Origin: Diogma glabrata
Lineage: Eukaryota; Arthropoda; Insecta; Diptera; Cylindrotomidae
Direction of reading: 5' to 3'
DNA: 64,000 nt
NCBI GenBank assembly: GCA_963693315.1
Contig: OY856188.1
Coordinates: 152,077,589-152,141,588 of the forward strand
Shown piece after piece: positions 45,860 to 58,387 of this stretch (within the stretch, counting starts at the first letter, position 1; every line of letters starts with the position of its first letter). The translations under genes and the position numbers were made by a program. The notes under the pieces were generated by a model that saw nothing but the letters and a program-made list of their open reading frames with translations, was not told the DNA's origin and ran no database searches.

Positions 45860-46249
45860 TAAAAGACTAACTTTGTATATCAGCTGATTTTATCTCTTCT
45901 TTTATCACTTAATGATAAAACACAACAAAATGACCATCCTGGTTTGTGTAATAACATTAATTTCTATCCATATATATTGAAGTGGATCATCCAATACCGA
46001 TATATTAGTGCGACATATTCCTGTGGATTCATGTACTAACCACCTCGCGGAAATTCGCATCCTACGGAAATCAATTACCGGCCTCTTAGCTCTTAGTTCA
46101 CATATTAATGAACGAGTTTAGTTTTCTGAGAACGATTGGAAATTAAATTAGCTAAATATCCGGAATGCTAAGAAAACCAAAAAAAAAAGAATTAAGGAAT
46201 AAAATTGAAATACCATATATAATATGTTGTTTACGTCCGATAATTAAAT

Positions 46250-46745
46250 TAAAGTGAAATAAATATAAAAGCATATATGTGCCTATTGTTAGTGTGTTTT
46301 CATCATATGTACAGTTCAAGAATCAATATAAAAATTCAAAGGTACGTGTTTTGATTGTTTAAGCAAATTTTGTGTTTGTAACATATGTACAGTTCATTAA
46401 CTTAAAAGAATTAATGTAAAAGCCTATAAGTGCATATTTTTAGTGCTAAAGCAAATTGTGTGTCGGTAACATATGTACAGTTAATTAGATTAAAGTAAAA
46501 TGAATTGAAAGGATATACGTGCATATTTTTAGCGCGTAAACGAATTTTGTGTGTGTATCATAGGAACAGTTAATTAAATTAAAGTAAAATAAATTGAAAG
46601 CATATAGGTGCATATTTTTTTTGGTTAAGCAAACTATGGGTTTGCATCATATGTACAATTCAAGAATCAATATAAAAATATAAATGTACATGCTTTTTTT
46701 CTTTGTGCTTAAGAAAATTTTGTGTTTGCATCCTATGTACATGCG
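46250..46745 (+). repeat. Imperfect tandem array, 75-105-bp units
   Basis: CATATGTACAGTT or a close variant recurs at about 46306, 46382, 46468, 46557 (diverged), 46648 and 46730, joined by TAAAATAAATTGAAAGCATA and GTGCATATTTTTAG phrases. No coding signal is present. Its place upstream of the LTR donor region suggests it may be an LTR minisatellite of element 2, as in its relatives. Confidence 0.65.
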
Positions 46746-47079
46746 CAGGCAACTGTTTGTTCTCATCATTGAGTACGATTACAATTATATGAAGTCAAGC
46801 CATTATTAGTGAAATTATTAATCAAACCACAAAAAAAAAATTAAAAGAAAAAAAAAACAAAATTAAAAGGTCACGTATAGCATACACTTGTTTCGTTCAT
46901 TCTCTTCAATCGCCTGGTTCAACACGGTTCGCTAGCCCGATCGTGTCATATATATACAACTATATAGTCTATGGTGTATATCAAATACCGCACGCACTGG
47001 ACTCTTCTGGATGATTGTTTGGTTCGGCTGAACCTAACGAAGAATTGGAATTTTATGGAAATATTGATGGAAGGAAAGG

Positions 47080-48635
47080 GGGATCCTCCTACGACAGGCT
47101 ACCTGGTTCGGGTATTATAATGTTATACGACGATGAATAGCTGAGATAGTATGGCAGGGACGACGGAGATGGATGGGAATAAACCATAGGTGAGCTATAC
47201 TTAATTTTTCTGTTTATATTTTGGCATGAATAAGTATGGATGTGTGCATATTTGAGTGTGAGTCTGATATGGGAACAAATGGGATACATGCTGAGTGAAT
47301 AACTGACCATAATTTACTACATTATCACAACAATGTAGACGAAGGTCAAGACATGTTAAAAAAACCACAACTAGTAGAACTGTCAGTAATATTGTTCCGC
47401 GAAAGGGTGATTGAATTTTCAGTTCCAGAAATATAAATGTATTTGATGCATTGCTAAATGTTTTCGTTGAATTGGTTTGTTTTTGGTATATCAATTTACT
47501 GTGATTAATTACTTCGCTGTTTGGCTTTATGTCTTCTTTTAATTATTGAATAGTGTGTTTGGGTTATTAGTATGGAAAATAATTTCTCAATGTGCAATTG
47601 GGAAATTCTGACAGACATGGCAATGATGAAGCAACAAAAAAATATTTTAAGGATTACTTCTGAATATAATTCTGATGAATTCACGAAATAAATTATTTGC
47701 GATTTGAGAGTAGTTTGATGAAGTGCTTTCGTGATCGTGGGATTGGGAAATCAAAATGCAATTACCCCTTACAAAGAGATCATTCTAACTGAAGGCTAAT
47801 ACCTTCCAGAGTTGGGAAAATAGAAAAAAAAGGGAAATAAATCTAATTTTTTTTGTTACAAATAAATGAAAGTGATTGGCTTGTTTTTTTTATTTAACTT
47901 AAGTTTAAGGTGTTCAACTCCCATTGTGAAACTAAATTTTTTTCCTTTTTATCATTTGTCTGATTATTTTATACTAATTTTCACTTCAGCTGCCTCGTTA
48001 CTAAGTTTATGGGATTATCAATTCGACGATATTCAAATCACATCCTGTTAATTATATTAACCAAAAACTGACCAGTTATAGTCCATGTCACTGAATCAGT
48101 GGAATGAATTGTGGTACATTTATTGGTATCTATGTATAATAATAATAATTATGCTGAACCATTACCAACCTAACGTGGAATATTTTTTTTTCCTCTCTCT
48201 CCCTCTCAAAAAATGAAATCACCGACTTAGGACAACAATATATTAAGGGAAATTTTAACCAAATTAAATTATAACTGACACATTGCGTGTTATTAGATTG
48301 TGTCAAGCGCGTATAAATGTGGGGATGACTGTAGGTACGAGGGCGTGTGAATGTGTGAGCGTATGAATGTGTGAGTGTATGAGGCGTGAGAGTGTGAGGG
48401 TTGGTTTGCTGATCGTGGTTCTTTCGCCAAAGGGGTTGCCAGAGTCTCATCTTTTCACTTGTCTCTTTTCCATTTCCGTGTGTATCATGTAATTCGCGTA
48501 TTTGTGCTGAAGTAGCAGGGTTTCTTAATCGTTCCCATGGATTGAAGCTAGTCAGGGGCAAAAAAATAAATCTCGCTAGGTACGCCCCCTGCTATTCCTA
48601 TTCGTTGTTCGACAACAAATAAGCGCTTCATTACA
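47080..48635 (+). repeat. Element 2 LTR, 3' portion
   Basis: The last 340 bp align with the solo LTR and element 1 LTR ends (reversed): CGTACCTAGCGAGAT, CTTCAATCCATGGGAACGAT, GCTACTTCAGCACAAATAC and GACTCTGGCAACCCC, ending at CATTACA. Upstream, CCATAGGTGAGC at 47185-47196 corresponds to the conserved splice-donor-like block of the other LTRs. The 143-codon minus frame here is the reverse of this LTR and not a gene. Confidence 0.75.
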
Positions 48636-48638
48636 AAT

Positions 48639-48656
48639 TGGCACCCAACGTGAGGC
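48639..48656 (+). other. Primer binding site of element 2 (tRNA-Lys, two mismatches)
   Basis: TGGCACCCAACGTGAGGC follows the LTR after AAT, the same 3-base spacing as in element 1. It differs from the perfect tRNA-Lys complement at two positions, consistent with an older, decayed copy. Confidence 0.85.
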
Positions 48657-50540
48657 TCCTCTAAGGGCTGCTGCAGTGATGTGTTACCCTGGAGGAGTCC
48701 CTCCAAATTTTCAAAAAACTTTGAAAAATTTGTTTTAAATTTTTCTTCTAAAAATTAAATTTTCATTCCCACCAAACAATATTATAAGACTCTGGCGACG
48801 TGGAAGCAACTCCAAGCTTCAAATACGCAGGAGCGGAGTCAATCCGAGATTCCTCAGATTGATTTCGATGGGGGTTTTGCGCCCCCACGTCTCCGAGCAA
48901 AACCATTTTCCTTTTTATATTTTCTTTAAAACGCAAGGGTGAGAATATTTCTTCGGAATTGTTCTTAATGGGGGTTACAATCCCACGTACCCTAGTAACG
49001 GATGGGTTGCTTGTTGGCACGGGGAATGCCAGAGGTAACCAGGTGCCAGGCTTAGATTTTTTATGGATTGGTGTATACGCCTACCACATCCAGCCTGGTC
49101 ACCTGGTTATGCTCTGGGTTCGCTGTGGCCTCAGGTTGGTTATCCGGGCTAACTATTGTCTAAACGTTAGAGACCCCTCCCGGCAATGTTAGCTCCCTGT
49201 GGCTTAGATGTGCTGGTTCTCATCGGATGATACCGAGGAAGTTCTTCTAAAACAGCTTGGCCAGCTGTCGAGAGAAGATTTCGCTCGGCCTTCATGCTGA
49301 TGGATAACTGGTTCCTCTTTGTCACAGCATCTCCCAGTATGTGTTGTCGGTTTGGATCTCAGCTGGGAAGTGTTGTTGATCGAATGGTGGTTCAGAGGGT
49401 TTATCTTCTGGCCACCCCTTCAGCACTCGTCCGCTGGGTGAGATGCTACCAACACATGCCCCCATCTCATTCCTTCCCCACCCTACCTTCTCCCATCCTT
49501 ATCTATCCCTTCTTGTTCCCTTTCCTTCTCCATTCCCATCCTTTTAACGTAGCCAATTTCACTTTTCTTTGGTCCCAATTAAAAACTAAACAAACAACAT
49601 AATTAACAATAGAAAGAACGGCGATCGGCGACTTTCAACCCAAGTGTGATGAACACCCTATGGTTTGTGTCTTTTTTCTCCCTCCGCCGCCAATAAATAA
49701 CCAATAACAAATAAATAACAAATAAATAAATATATTAAATAAATAAATATAAAAATAAAATAATAAATTAATAAATAAATAATATTATTAATAAATTAAT
49801 AAAACTGCTGATTTTTGCATATGCTAATTTCTGTTCTCTCTCATTTTTAGGACACCCCAAATTAAAATTATTTGAAATTAAGAAACTAAAATTATTGGAA
49901 TCTAAGGAACTAAAATTATTTGAAACTAAGGAGCTAAAATAAAACTTAGGAAATCAAACCTTCTAAATCAAGATTCATCAACACAGCACGTATCAAGATT
50001 TTTTTTTATTATATTATTGATTGTTAGATTTATTGTGCATGATAATTTTAAGTTTGCATGTTAGTTTATGGTTTATAAGCAATGAAATACGATATTAAAA
50101 GAAAAAAGAAAAAAAAATACGATTAAAACAATGTTAGCCATACAATTGAATAAATTATCGTATTTTATTGTTTGTTAACAATATTTTTTTTTTAAAAAAA
50201 AACATTATTTTTTATATATCAATTTGCTTGTCGAACCGGTAGGCTTGCCGCACTTGTTTTTGTTTGTCACTCGATTGATTTCGATGTCCGGGAACCCGTA
50301 ATTGATTCTGAAATATTTTCAAATACCACCGTCGACAATAGCTTTAGTCTAACTGTTTTCTTTCACCTCTCAATTTTTACGTGTGCCTGGTCAGGTACTA
50401 ACCGTATTAAGGATAGATTTTTTTTGTTTGTATACTCCGCCGTCAGCAATAGTTAGAATAACGATTTTCTCTCTACACTACACCTTTACTCTTTCGATTG
50501 GTCAAGTGGTGCACAGCTATTTATTGTTTGAATAATCATA
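48657..50540 (+). other. Leader of gypsy element 2
   Basis: It aligns in blocks with the element 1 leader: GACGTGGAAGCAACTCC, GGAGCGGAGTC, ATTCCTCAGATTG, CGTACCCTAGTAACGG, ATTGTCTAAACGTTAGA, and GTTGTTGATCGAATGGTGGT near 49371. Short frames at 48959-49192 and 49294-49602 mirror those of element 1. A GTCCGGGAACCCG block near 50286 also matches both ends of element 1. The rest is AT-rich and unrecognised. Confidence 0.7.
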
Positions 50541-52111
50541 ATGTCGGCTCCAAATAGTATTGACGTATCCGATAGGTCCAACTCGTGCGCCGTCTGCCAA
50601 CACGAGATAGTGCCCGCAGACGTGAAAATCTTCATTCGATGTAACCATTTATTCCACGACATCTGCCTCAACGATTGGTTGCTGCAGCATACGACGTGTC
50701 CATTATGTCGAGCCGCTTGCGAGCGTGCAGATCTGCAAAGGTTACCTCGAAGAACGGACAAGAGTAATTGTACGGTAGTGCCACCTCCACCTCCACCGCG
50801 ACCTGTGACTCGATCTGTTACGGCAGGTTGGCAACGTCGAGGCAGCACTGGCAATCAACGCTCATCCACTCCGGTGCCAGTCATTTTTCCCCCATCCAGA
50901 CTCGCCGATGAAGCTCGAGGGAATGTCGTACCCAGACATCTCAGACAAGGTACCGCGACTGCCGAAGAACAAGGTTTTCATAGAGTGGTAAATGCCCATA
51001 TTGACCGGAAGGTTTCAATGATTAGACATTCAATGCTTCCACAACGTGCTCCAGCACCTGAAGTAGTGCTGCCCTTAGAACCTAATGAAGTATCACATAT
51101 TTCACCACGCCATCGATCAGCTCAGTCCGAGCATTATGCACAAGAAAATGTATTACCACAGGATAATATACCGATACAACCATTGTTTGCTGAGCCTCAT
51201 CCTGCTCCGGCCCCTACTAGAACGCGACCACATCTCGATCAGCATTCAACAATGATTAGAAATTGGAATGTTACCTTCTCCGGCAGACCTGATGGTCTGG
51301 ATGTTGAAGCATTTACCTTTCGAATAGAACGGCTGACCGAGATGTGTTTGAATAGTGACTTTACTATTGTCATCACGCAGCTTGTACCTACTGTTAACGG
51401 ATAGAGCAGCTGATTGGTTCTGGCGATATTTTCGCCAGAATCGACAGCTTATCTGGAATGACTTTTCATGCTCTACGTGTAGAGTTTCAAGATCGGCAAA
51501 CCGATGAAGAGGTGAAGGGAAGGATGAGGGCCAGGAAACAGAGACCCACTGAACTGTTCGATGATTTTTTGCAGTCGTTATACCGACTGTCGGATAAATT
51601 AAGGATACCTATGTCGGATGCCGAGTTGTTGTTATTGATCCGAAATAACTTGCGGTTAGAAATACGTAAAGACTTATTGTATGTTACTATTTATGGGTTG
51701 GAACATCTACGCCAGCTCTGTAGAGACAGAGAGAAATTATGGGCCGAAACGATGGCTAGGCCTCGTGATTTTAATGTCAGACCATCTAGACCTGTGTCTG
51801 AGGTGGACCTAGTATATGAATTCTCTCAAGTGCACATTGGCGAACTACCAGCCGAATCACAACCGAATTTATCAACTGAACTCACAGCGATACAGTCTGC
51901 TCCTAATATGAAACGAATAACCAGTTCAACTATTTGTTGGAACTGTAAAAGACCTGGTCATCGGTTGCACGATTGTCGCGATGCACAACGTTTGTTTTGT
52001 TGCGGTTGTGGGAAGGATGATGTATTATGTCCTAATTGTGATAATTGTCGGGGAAACCGAAGGGGGGGCCAGAATCCCAACACCTTTTCTCGCTCCCAGG
52101 ACACGTCTTAG
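50541..52111 (+). pseudogene. gag: gypsy element 2 Gag with RING-H2 finger, frameshifted
   Basis: It starts at ATG 50541. The RING keeps all eight ligands with the same spacing as element 1 (C16, C19, C34, H36, H39, C42, C53, C56) and the E2-contact residues W46 and P54. A Pro/Arg linker, then IRNWNVTFSGRPDGLDVEAF opens the capsid domain. A frameshift near 51380 ends the first frame at 51404. LYLLLTDRAADWFW continues one frame away, and a second indel near 51467 leads into the frame 51458-52111. That part carries EEVKGRMRARKQRP, the knuckle CWNCKRPGHRLHDC and the all-Cys CCGCGKDDVLCPNC, ending at TAG 52111. It is a decayed but once constrained copy. Confidence 0.92.
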
Positions 52112-52199
52112 ATTCATCTGAACCTAAATTTGTTTTTTCTCCTGACCCTGCAAATAATTCATTGATCAATCATAATAATCTATTATTACCTGATACACT
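52090..52199 (+). pseudogene. pol: gypsy element 2 pol, first codons, cut by LTR insertion
   Basis: In a different frame from the gag end the DNA reads LDSSEPKFVFSPDPANNSL, matching the pol N-terminal linker of element 1 (LDSSEPKNSLSPDP). It is cut after about PDT by the TGTAGT start of element 3 at 52200. Nothing of protease or RT is left in the window. Confidence 0.8.
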
Positions 52200-53214
52200 T
52201 GTAGTAAAACAAATTACATAGATTTCCTACAACAACTTCCCAAACTATATTCGCGATATCTTCCAAATTCCTACCAATAACTATAAACACAATTGACCTA
52301 AAACCTTATTAAAATTAAAAACAAATATTTCATATATTACCTTTATCTGGGTTATTTTCAAATATTTTGTTAATATCGTTTAATTTAAATAAAATTAATT
52401 CGCGACATTGGCATTAAATAAAATTCAAGTTAAAACAAAGTCAGTGTGTCAATTGTTTCAATATCAATTAACTAACAATAATTAATTCCAACGAGTAATC
52501 ATTTTTTAATTATAAAAATAATATTTTGATCAATAATTGTCGTAGTCGGAACAAACAAATCGAATAAAGTCATTTCATTTTAAATTAGTCAAAAAAGTAA
52601 AAAATCAATCAAAAAAGTGATTCGAACGGTAACTAACTAACGTACTAACGCGCAGTAGTCAAATAAGCCAGTACAATCAGTTCAATCAATTATCCAGTTT
52701 AATATTTTACAATCAATCAGTTAATTCGAATATAGTTAGTGGGTGATTAAGTAAATTCTAATAAGTCAAGAACTTAAGTCAATCAATTTTTGACAAAATA
52801 AATCATTAAGTGGGTGAATCTATAAGTGAAATCTAGAAACTGAGAATCGTACACAATAAGGGCGATTAAAATCGATGATATAAAATAAGGTTAATAAATA
52901 TTAATTTAGTTATAATATAAGGTTAAAGTTAAACACATTTTTAAAATACAAATATAAAAATAAACATTTTATTCGTTATATAGAAATAGTGTTAAATTAA
53001 AATCCCACCACACTTTCAACAACTATTAGTGTATCAAAGCTAATCACACTACATGATTCCCGCTACATCTCAATAATAAGTAGTGTGAATCTATTCATTT
53101 GAAGTAACATTTTCACTCCAGTTACTCTACTTTACACCACATATTACAATAAGTGGTGTTTCCAAACCATCAATACATAAATAGTAGTGTACGTAAATAT
53201 ATTTTGGCACTACA
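52200..53214 (+). repeat. 5' LTR of element 3 (1015 bp)
   Basis: It starts TGTAGTAAAAC and ends GGCACTACA, and matches 63114-64000 as far as the window goes (to about 53084). AGTAGTGT/CACTACA-like phrases recur in its last 200 bp. The LTR end is inferred from the short terminal inverted repeat and the primer-like site just after it. Confidence 0.85.
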
Positions 53215-53216
53215 CA

Positions 53217-53234
53217 TTTGACGCAGCCGGTTAT
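53217..53234 (+). other. Probable primer binding site of element 3 (tRNA-Ser type)
   Basis: TTTGACGCAGCCGGTTATCC lies two to three bases after the LTR. It resembles the TGGCGCAGTCGG type used by 17.6/297-like insect gypsy elements, with several changes. The assignment is tentative. Confidence 0.4.
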
Positions 53235-54956
53235 CCTTACCGACAAAAGGAGAAGGAATTTAAAGGAGTAAACGAACAGCAAACCCACCTATTACAATTG
53301 GATACGAACAACGAGCTGTGTTCCAGCCCCAATAGAATTTAAAAAAAAAAAAACTGGAGTATCCGCAATAAAAGGATCACCATCATCAACTTCACCAACA
53401 TAAAGTTCGTGTTCAAATAATTTGGTAAGATTTTTCAATCATAATTAAAAGTAAGATCAGAAAAATTTTTTTTTATCTAAATTCGATTTAACTCTTAACT
53501 TAAGTTTTACCACAGTCCGAAATTTGGTTATAATTTGTTTTATATTCAATCCGTATTTCCCTGTATTCAATCCCATAATTCGTTTTCCTGTAATTTGCAT
53601 TCAATATGCTATTTGATATGGTTAACCAGAGATAGAAGATTATCATGTTTCTAAAGATTTAAATTTATCATGAAAAAGCAAAATCGAAAATATTTTGAAT
53701 ATACAATTTATTTGAGTGAAGAAATTTTTTCGTTTGTTGAATTCTTTTTTCATTTCTTCTTCCGCTCAATTCGTCAAAGATCAACCATAATTTCAGATAA
53801 ACGATGATCACTCATTTTTTCGTTTCTTTTAAAGATTGATGTTCGTTTTGTAGTAAAAACAAAATAAAAAAGATAAAGTGAACTCTTTTTTCCCAAATTT
53901 ATCTTTAAATTGAGGATCCCTTTTCATTTGAGAATCAAAAGAGTTCAATTTTGATACTCAAATGATGCATGGAGAAAAAAATCGATATTACATTTTTGAG
54001 GTTGATTTGATTTGTATGGAAAGTGAAAACATTTGTAAGAATGATATTATACATATATGGATACTTTGATAAAATTACTGAATAAATTTAATTTATGGTA
54101 CTGAGCTTGAAATATGTAAATTTGGTTTTGATAAAGAATTATTTCGATGTTTATTTTGCGCTGTGAATTTTATATATTTTTTAATTAATTGGATATGTTT
54201 AGCATGCTAAACGTAAAATATTCTTTACTTTAATATTTTTCTTTATTATTCTTTATTAATTATTCTTTATTTTAATAGCCGCAAATACTATGTCAATTAG
54301 AACAGCAAAGAATTTGGGCAAATAAAAAGAATGAAGACATTTTTAGTTAGAATAGTTAGCTAATTGTTTTAAGTGGTGATGGACATTTTTTGATAATGAT
54401 TAATGTCTAATAATAAAATTTGAATGCATCAGGAAAAACGGATATAGTCCTATTAAAATAATCATGTTGAAAAGAAATTCTTCTACAAAGGGATATTTGA
54501 ACCGAATATTGGTGTGACAATCTTTATGTTCTCCAGCTATGAAAGACGACATAATTTGGTTTTGGTTGAATTGAACTCAACAAGAATGCACTCCAGCATT
54601 AAACACTTTATGGTAAATGATAAAATTATTGAACAACTTTCAATCATTGCAATCATTGGTAGCTTCTGCATGTGATCGAAGATTAGGAGATCCCTGAGAG
54701 CCATGGAAGTCGCTGGCATCCGCACAACGGTGTAAAGGTTTCGTAAGTAAGGCTGTAAAGGTTCAATATTTCATAGGATAGAAGTTTAGTATCAATTGCA
54801 ATATTTTGATGTCAAACGCCTTATAATTAAATATTTATACCACTGTATTAAATTTATGTTTTGCATTCATTGAAAAATGTTATAATTTTACAAAACGAAA
54901 ATAACTTAACAGTGCAACACTTAAAAAATGCAAAAATAATTCCAACGGTACCAGGT
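53235..54956 (+). other. Element 3 interior, no gene seen
   Basis: AT-rich leader-like DNA. It has long A and T runs, GATCAAC/TTCGTTT phrases and no frame beyond about 60 codons. A ribosome or splice signal is not evident. Confidence 0.5.
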
Positions 54957-55440
54957 ATTTTTTTTTTTTTTTAATAAGAAGTGTTGTGCAGCAGGAATCA
55001 CAAAATGTGTCACAACAACACATAGACACCTTTTAAGACGTAGGTCCCACAACAACATGCGTCTTGAGGTATAGGTGGACGCTTTTTTTAAATCTTTGTG
55101 GATTGAAGGCACTCGAGACTATTGATTCGGGCAAAGCATTCCATGTGTACGATGTACGCACAAAGAAATCCCTTTGCATTCTATTACTATGACAGTGAGT
55201 AATCTCGACAGTTCGACCGCCGGCACAAACCGATTGACGAGTAAAACGGGGAAAAACATATGTCTGAGGCATTATGGACCTGATTTCATCCGAGCACTGC
55301 TGGTGACGATATTTATAAAAAACAACGAGATCAGCAACAGTGCGACGATGTTGCAGGGAATCAAGATCTAATGTTAAATCTCGATCACCAACAATTCGTA
55401 TAGCTCGCTTTTGAACAGAGTCCAAAAGAGCCAGGATAGT
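54957..55440 (-). pseudogene. Non-LTR retrotransposon 3' fragment
   Basis: A 130-codon minus-strand frame (55033-55425) reads VQKRAIRIVGD, DSLQHRRTVADLVVFYKY, CSDEI and later RMQRDFFVRTSYTWNALPE, ending in a FKKSVHLYL segment. This is the C-terminal region after the RT domain of insect CR1/Jockey-type elements (LQRRAIRLIGD..LEHRR.V..L..FY). A run of about 14 T at 54957-54973 (A on the coding strand) marks the 3' end. The copy is 5' truncated at about 55440. A near-match CCAGGTA/CCAGGATA flanks it and might be a decayed target duplication. Confidence 0.8.
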
Positions 55441-56030
55441 AACATAAATTTAATTTTATTTGTGTATGTAATTAGTTGGTTAGCTTTACGACTATAGAGG
55501 CCGTTTTGGTGACGTAAGCTGACGTAACCTAACTTATTGTTAAGCATTTTGACTATCCATTACCCCACTTAGCATCTAAATAGCATCTGTAACTCAATTC
55601 TTAGATAATGGAGGTGAGTGGTGACTACGATTTTAACCGTCAGCTAAATTATATGCATATGATTTAGTGGTTGCTTAACACACTTGGATATACATTGCCT
55701 ATGTTAATTAACTTCTAATATTATTTCCCAACAAACACATTCACTCATTGTTGAATAAGTTACAAGGAAATCGCAAAATTGACATATCAATATTTGTTAA
55801 AATCTTGATTTTTGTAATTCGTAGAATTTATAAATCTACCACTCATCAACATAGTAACATAAACAGATATGCAAACAGCTATTGCAAAACCAAAACCGAA
55901 AAAACCAACCTCATTAAAACAAAACCATATTCAAAAATATGGAGGGGCTAAAATCTCAAGCTCTGAGATATCAAGACTTCGATTTTGGTTAAGGATTTTG
56001 ATAAAGTTCTCGGCATAAAACTTTTATGAG

Positions 56031-57175
56031 GACATTGTTTTTATAGTTTTGGGTAGCGATGTATATCAAACACAACTCTTTGTTAAAGTAAATGTATTTT
56101 GTTTTTATTTCAAGAAAGTATTACCAAATCACAAACTCATATTTCTTTCAAAATTCCAAAAATATTGTAAAAATTAAATAAATTCAAACTTTTTTCAAAA
56201 TTCCAAAAATATTGCGAAAATAAGAATAAAATCAAATATTTAAACTTTTTCTTAATGACCAATAATAGTCCGAAAATTCTTAAAAATTCAAACTTTTTCC
56301 GAAATTCTAAAAATATTGCAAAAATTATAACAATATCAATAATTGAAACTTTTTCCAAAATTATAATAAAATCAAAAATTTAAAATTTTTCAAAATTCTA
56401 AATTTAAATTTAAATTCTAAATCCAAAATCTAAAAATACTCCGAAAATTCTTACAAAATCAAAAATCTAAACTTCTTTCAAAATTCTAAAAATATATTTA
56501 AAAATTAAAAAATTCTACCTTTTTCCAAAATTCTAAAAACATTGCAAAAAATTATTATAAAATCAAAAATACAATCTTTTTCAAATTTCCAAAAATATTT
56601 CAAAACTATAATAAATTCAAAAATTTCCATGTCCAATTTTATGTTCAATTTCATTTCCTTCATAAAAACAGCAAAATTTTTTTTCCAAAAATTTGGTAAA
56701 AAAAAAAATAAAAATCTTTCTTTTGACACACTTGACAACATTTTTTTGACAAGCTTCTAATGCAATGATCTAGTTTTTGACCTCACATACCAATCCCTAC
56801 CATCAAGATTTCTCCAAATTCAATGTTCCTACTCGTAAACAGTAATCACTTAAAATGAACGTTTTTTAAGCTAAAAATATAAAAATTTGCAATTTTTGAC
56901 ATTGTTTTTATAGTTTTGGGTAGCGATGTATATCAAACACAACTCTTTGTTAAAGTATATGTATTTTGTTTTTATTTCAAGAAAGTATTACCAAATCACA
57001 AACTCATATTTCTTTCAAAATTCCAAAAATATTGTAAAAATTAAATAAATTCAAACTTTTTTCAAAATTCCAAAAATATTGCGAAAATAAGAATAAAATC
57101 AAATATTTAAACTTTTTCTTAATGACCAATAATAGTCCGAAAATTCTTAAAAATTCAAACTTTTTCCTTTCGGAC
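56031..57175. repeat. Direct duplication of about 275 bp inside element 3
   Basis: The stretch from GACATTGTTTTTATAGTTTT at about 56031 to AAATTCAAACTTTTTCC at about 56303 is repeated almost exactly from about 56899 to 57168. Between and within the copies, TTCCAAAAATATTGCAAAAA-like phrases form a degenerate tandem array of about 60-bp units. The region is non-coding. Confidence 0.85.
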
Positions 57176-57379
57176 CTGTCCCTTGAGTATACCTAATTTT
57201 AGAAAAAAAATTTTTGAAATCCCTCCAGTGGTTTTCTAGATTTCGTTAATGACGGCTGGCAGACAGACATCCATTTTTTTTTGCTGTTTTAGAATCAGGC
57301 AAACGTCGAGGAATACCAAAAAATTGGGGGTAAGAATTTCACTTCTGGCTCATGAATGCAATACTTAGGTCTTTCAGAC

Positions 57380-57870
57380 CGAAGAAAAATCGTCAAAACC
57401 ATAACCACATTTTAAAAATTATCAAACTGTAACCGATATCACATTCTAAAAATCATCAAGCCAAAACCACATTCGAAAAAAATAGCAATCAAACCTCGGT
57501 AGAAAACTTCATATCCGTCTTACCATTGGTTCTTTAAATGTACTTGGCGCTACACGATGAAATGAAACACTTTCTACTCATTATTAATTGATTTTTTCTT
57601 AAACATTGGAATGGTTTAAAACAAATATTGTAATTTTTAATAAATATTCTGGCGAAACCCAAACAATAACATTTCGGTTTTTAAAAGTGAAAACCGAAAC
57701 TTATCATTTATAAAAACCAAAACCGAACCTAAATTCAAAACTTGTCGTAAAATTGAAACCAAAACCAATATTTATTGTTCCGAAAAATCAAACCACAACC
57801 AAAACTTGTCATTTAGGAAAACCAAAACCAAAACCATAATTGGATATTAACAAAATCTCAAACCAAATCA
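57380..57870 (+). repeat. A/C-rich low-complexity tract
   Basis: AAACC-type phrases recur many times (AAAACCGAAAC, AAACCAAAACC). The strand asymmetry is strong, with C-rich runs of A. No regular period and no gene. Confidence 0.6.
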
Positions 57871-58387
57871 TTAAAAATAATTAATGATTTTGCAGTCCTG
57901 TATATACTCACAAAGGTCCATTTATTCCAATAAACTGAATAATAAGATTAATAAACAACAAACAGAAACAACCATAAACCTAAATTTTTATTCTATAAAA
58001 TATTTTCTATTTTACCAAACAACAATCATCAATATCTGAATAAGAAAAAATTCAATTTGATGAAACTCATTCTTTTTCTCCAACAAAATGTATGAAAAAA
58101 GATCCGATGAGCATCAATTTGAAAAAAAGATGTAAGATCCTCAATTCAAAATCAAAACGAAACAAAAAATGAGTGATAATACTCAATCTTTTTCAATTAG
58201 GATCAACTTTTTGAACTTTTTTCAAACGAAAATATGATTAAAAATGATTATGAACAAAGATATTCAAAAAGGAACAAGAAAAAAATATTCATGGAATTGC
58301 TTTATTTTTTTTTTTCATTGAATATGAATATTCAAAACTAAGAAAAAGCAAAAGATGATGATCAAAAAATGAGGAGTTACTATCTCT

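Larger units (their letters stand above)
43245..45944. mobile_element. Segment bounded by exact 31-bp inverted repeats
   Basis: AACCAGGATGGTCATTTTGT plus the next 11 bases at 43245-43275 recurs exactly inverted at 45914-45944. TTATC/GATAA phrases follow on both inner sides, as in subterminal repeats of DNA transposons. The 2.7-kb interior has no transposase. Instead it carries part of a UAP56-type helicase gene and a nested MITE. Flanking bases (GAAGCAT and TGTGTAA) show no target duplication, so transposition is inferred only from the inverted ends. Confidence 0.55.
37976..52199 (+). mobile_element. Second RING-Gag gypsy element (element 2), 5' part, interrupted
   Basis: The LTR begins TGTTATGTAGACTGG at 37976 and ends CTTCATTACA at 48635. 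It is followed by a mutated tRNA-Lys primer site, leader, RING-bearing gag, and the first codons of pol up to 52199, where another LTR element interrupts it. The LTR span is 10.7 kb against about 3.4-3.7 kb in its relatives, so most of 38.5-47.0 kb must be inserted or unrelated DNA. Gag has two frameshifts. The remainder of pol and the 3' LTR are outside the window. Confidence 0.8.
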
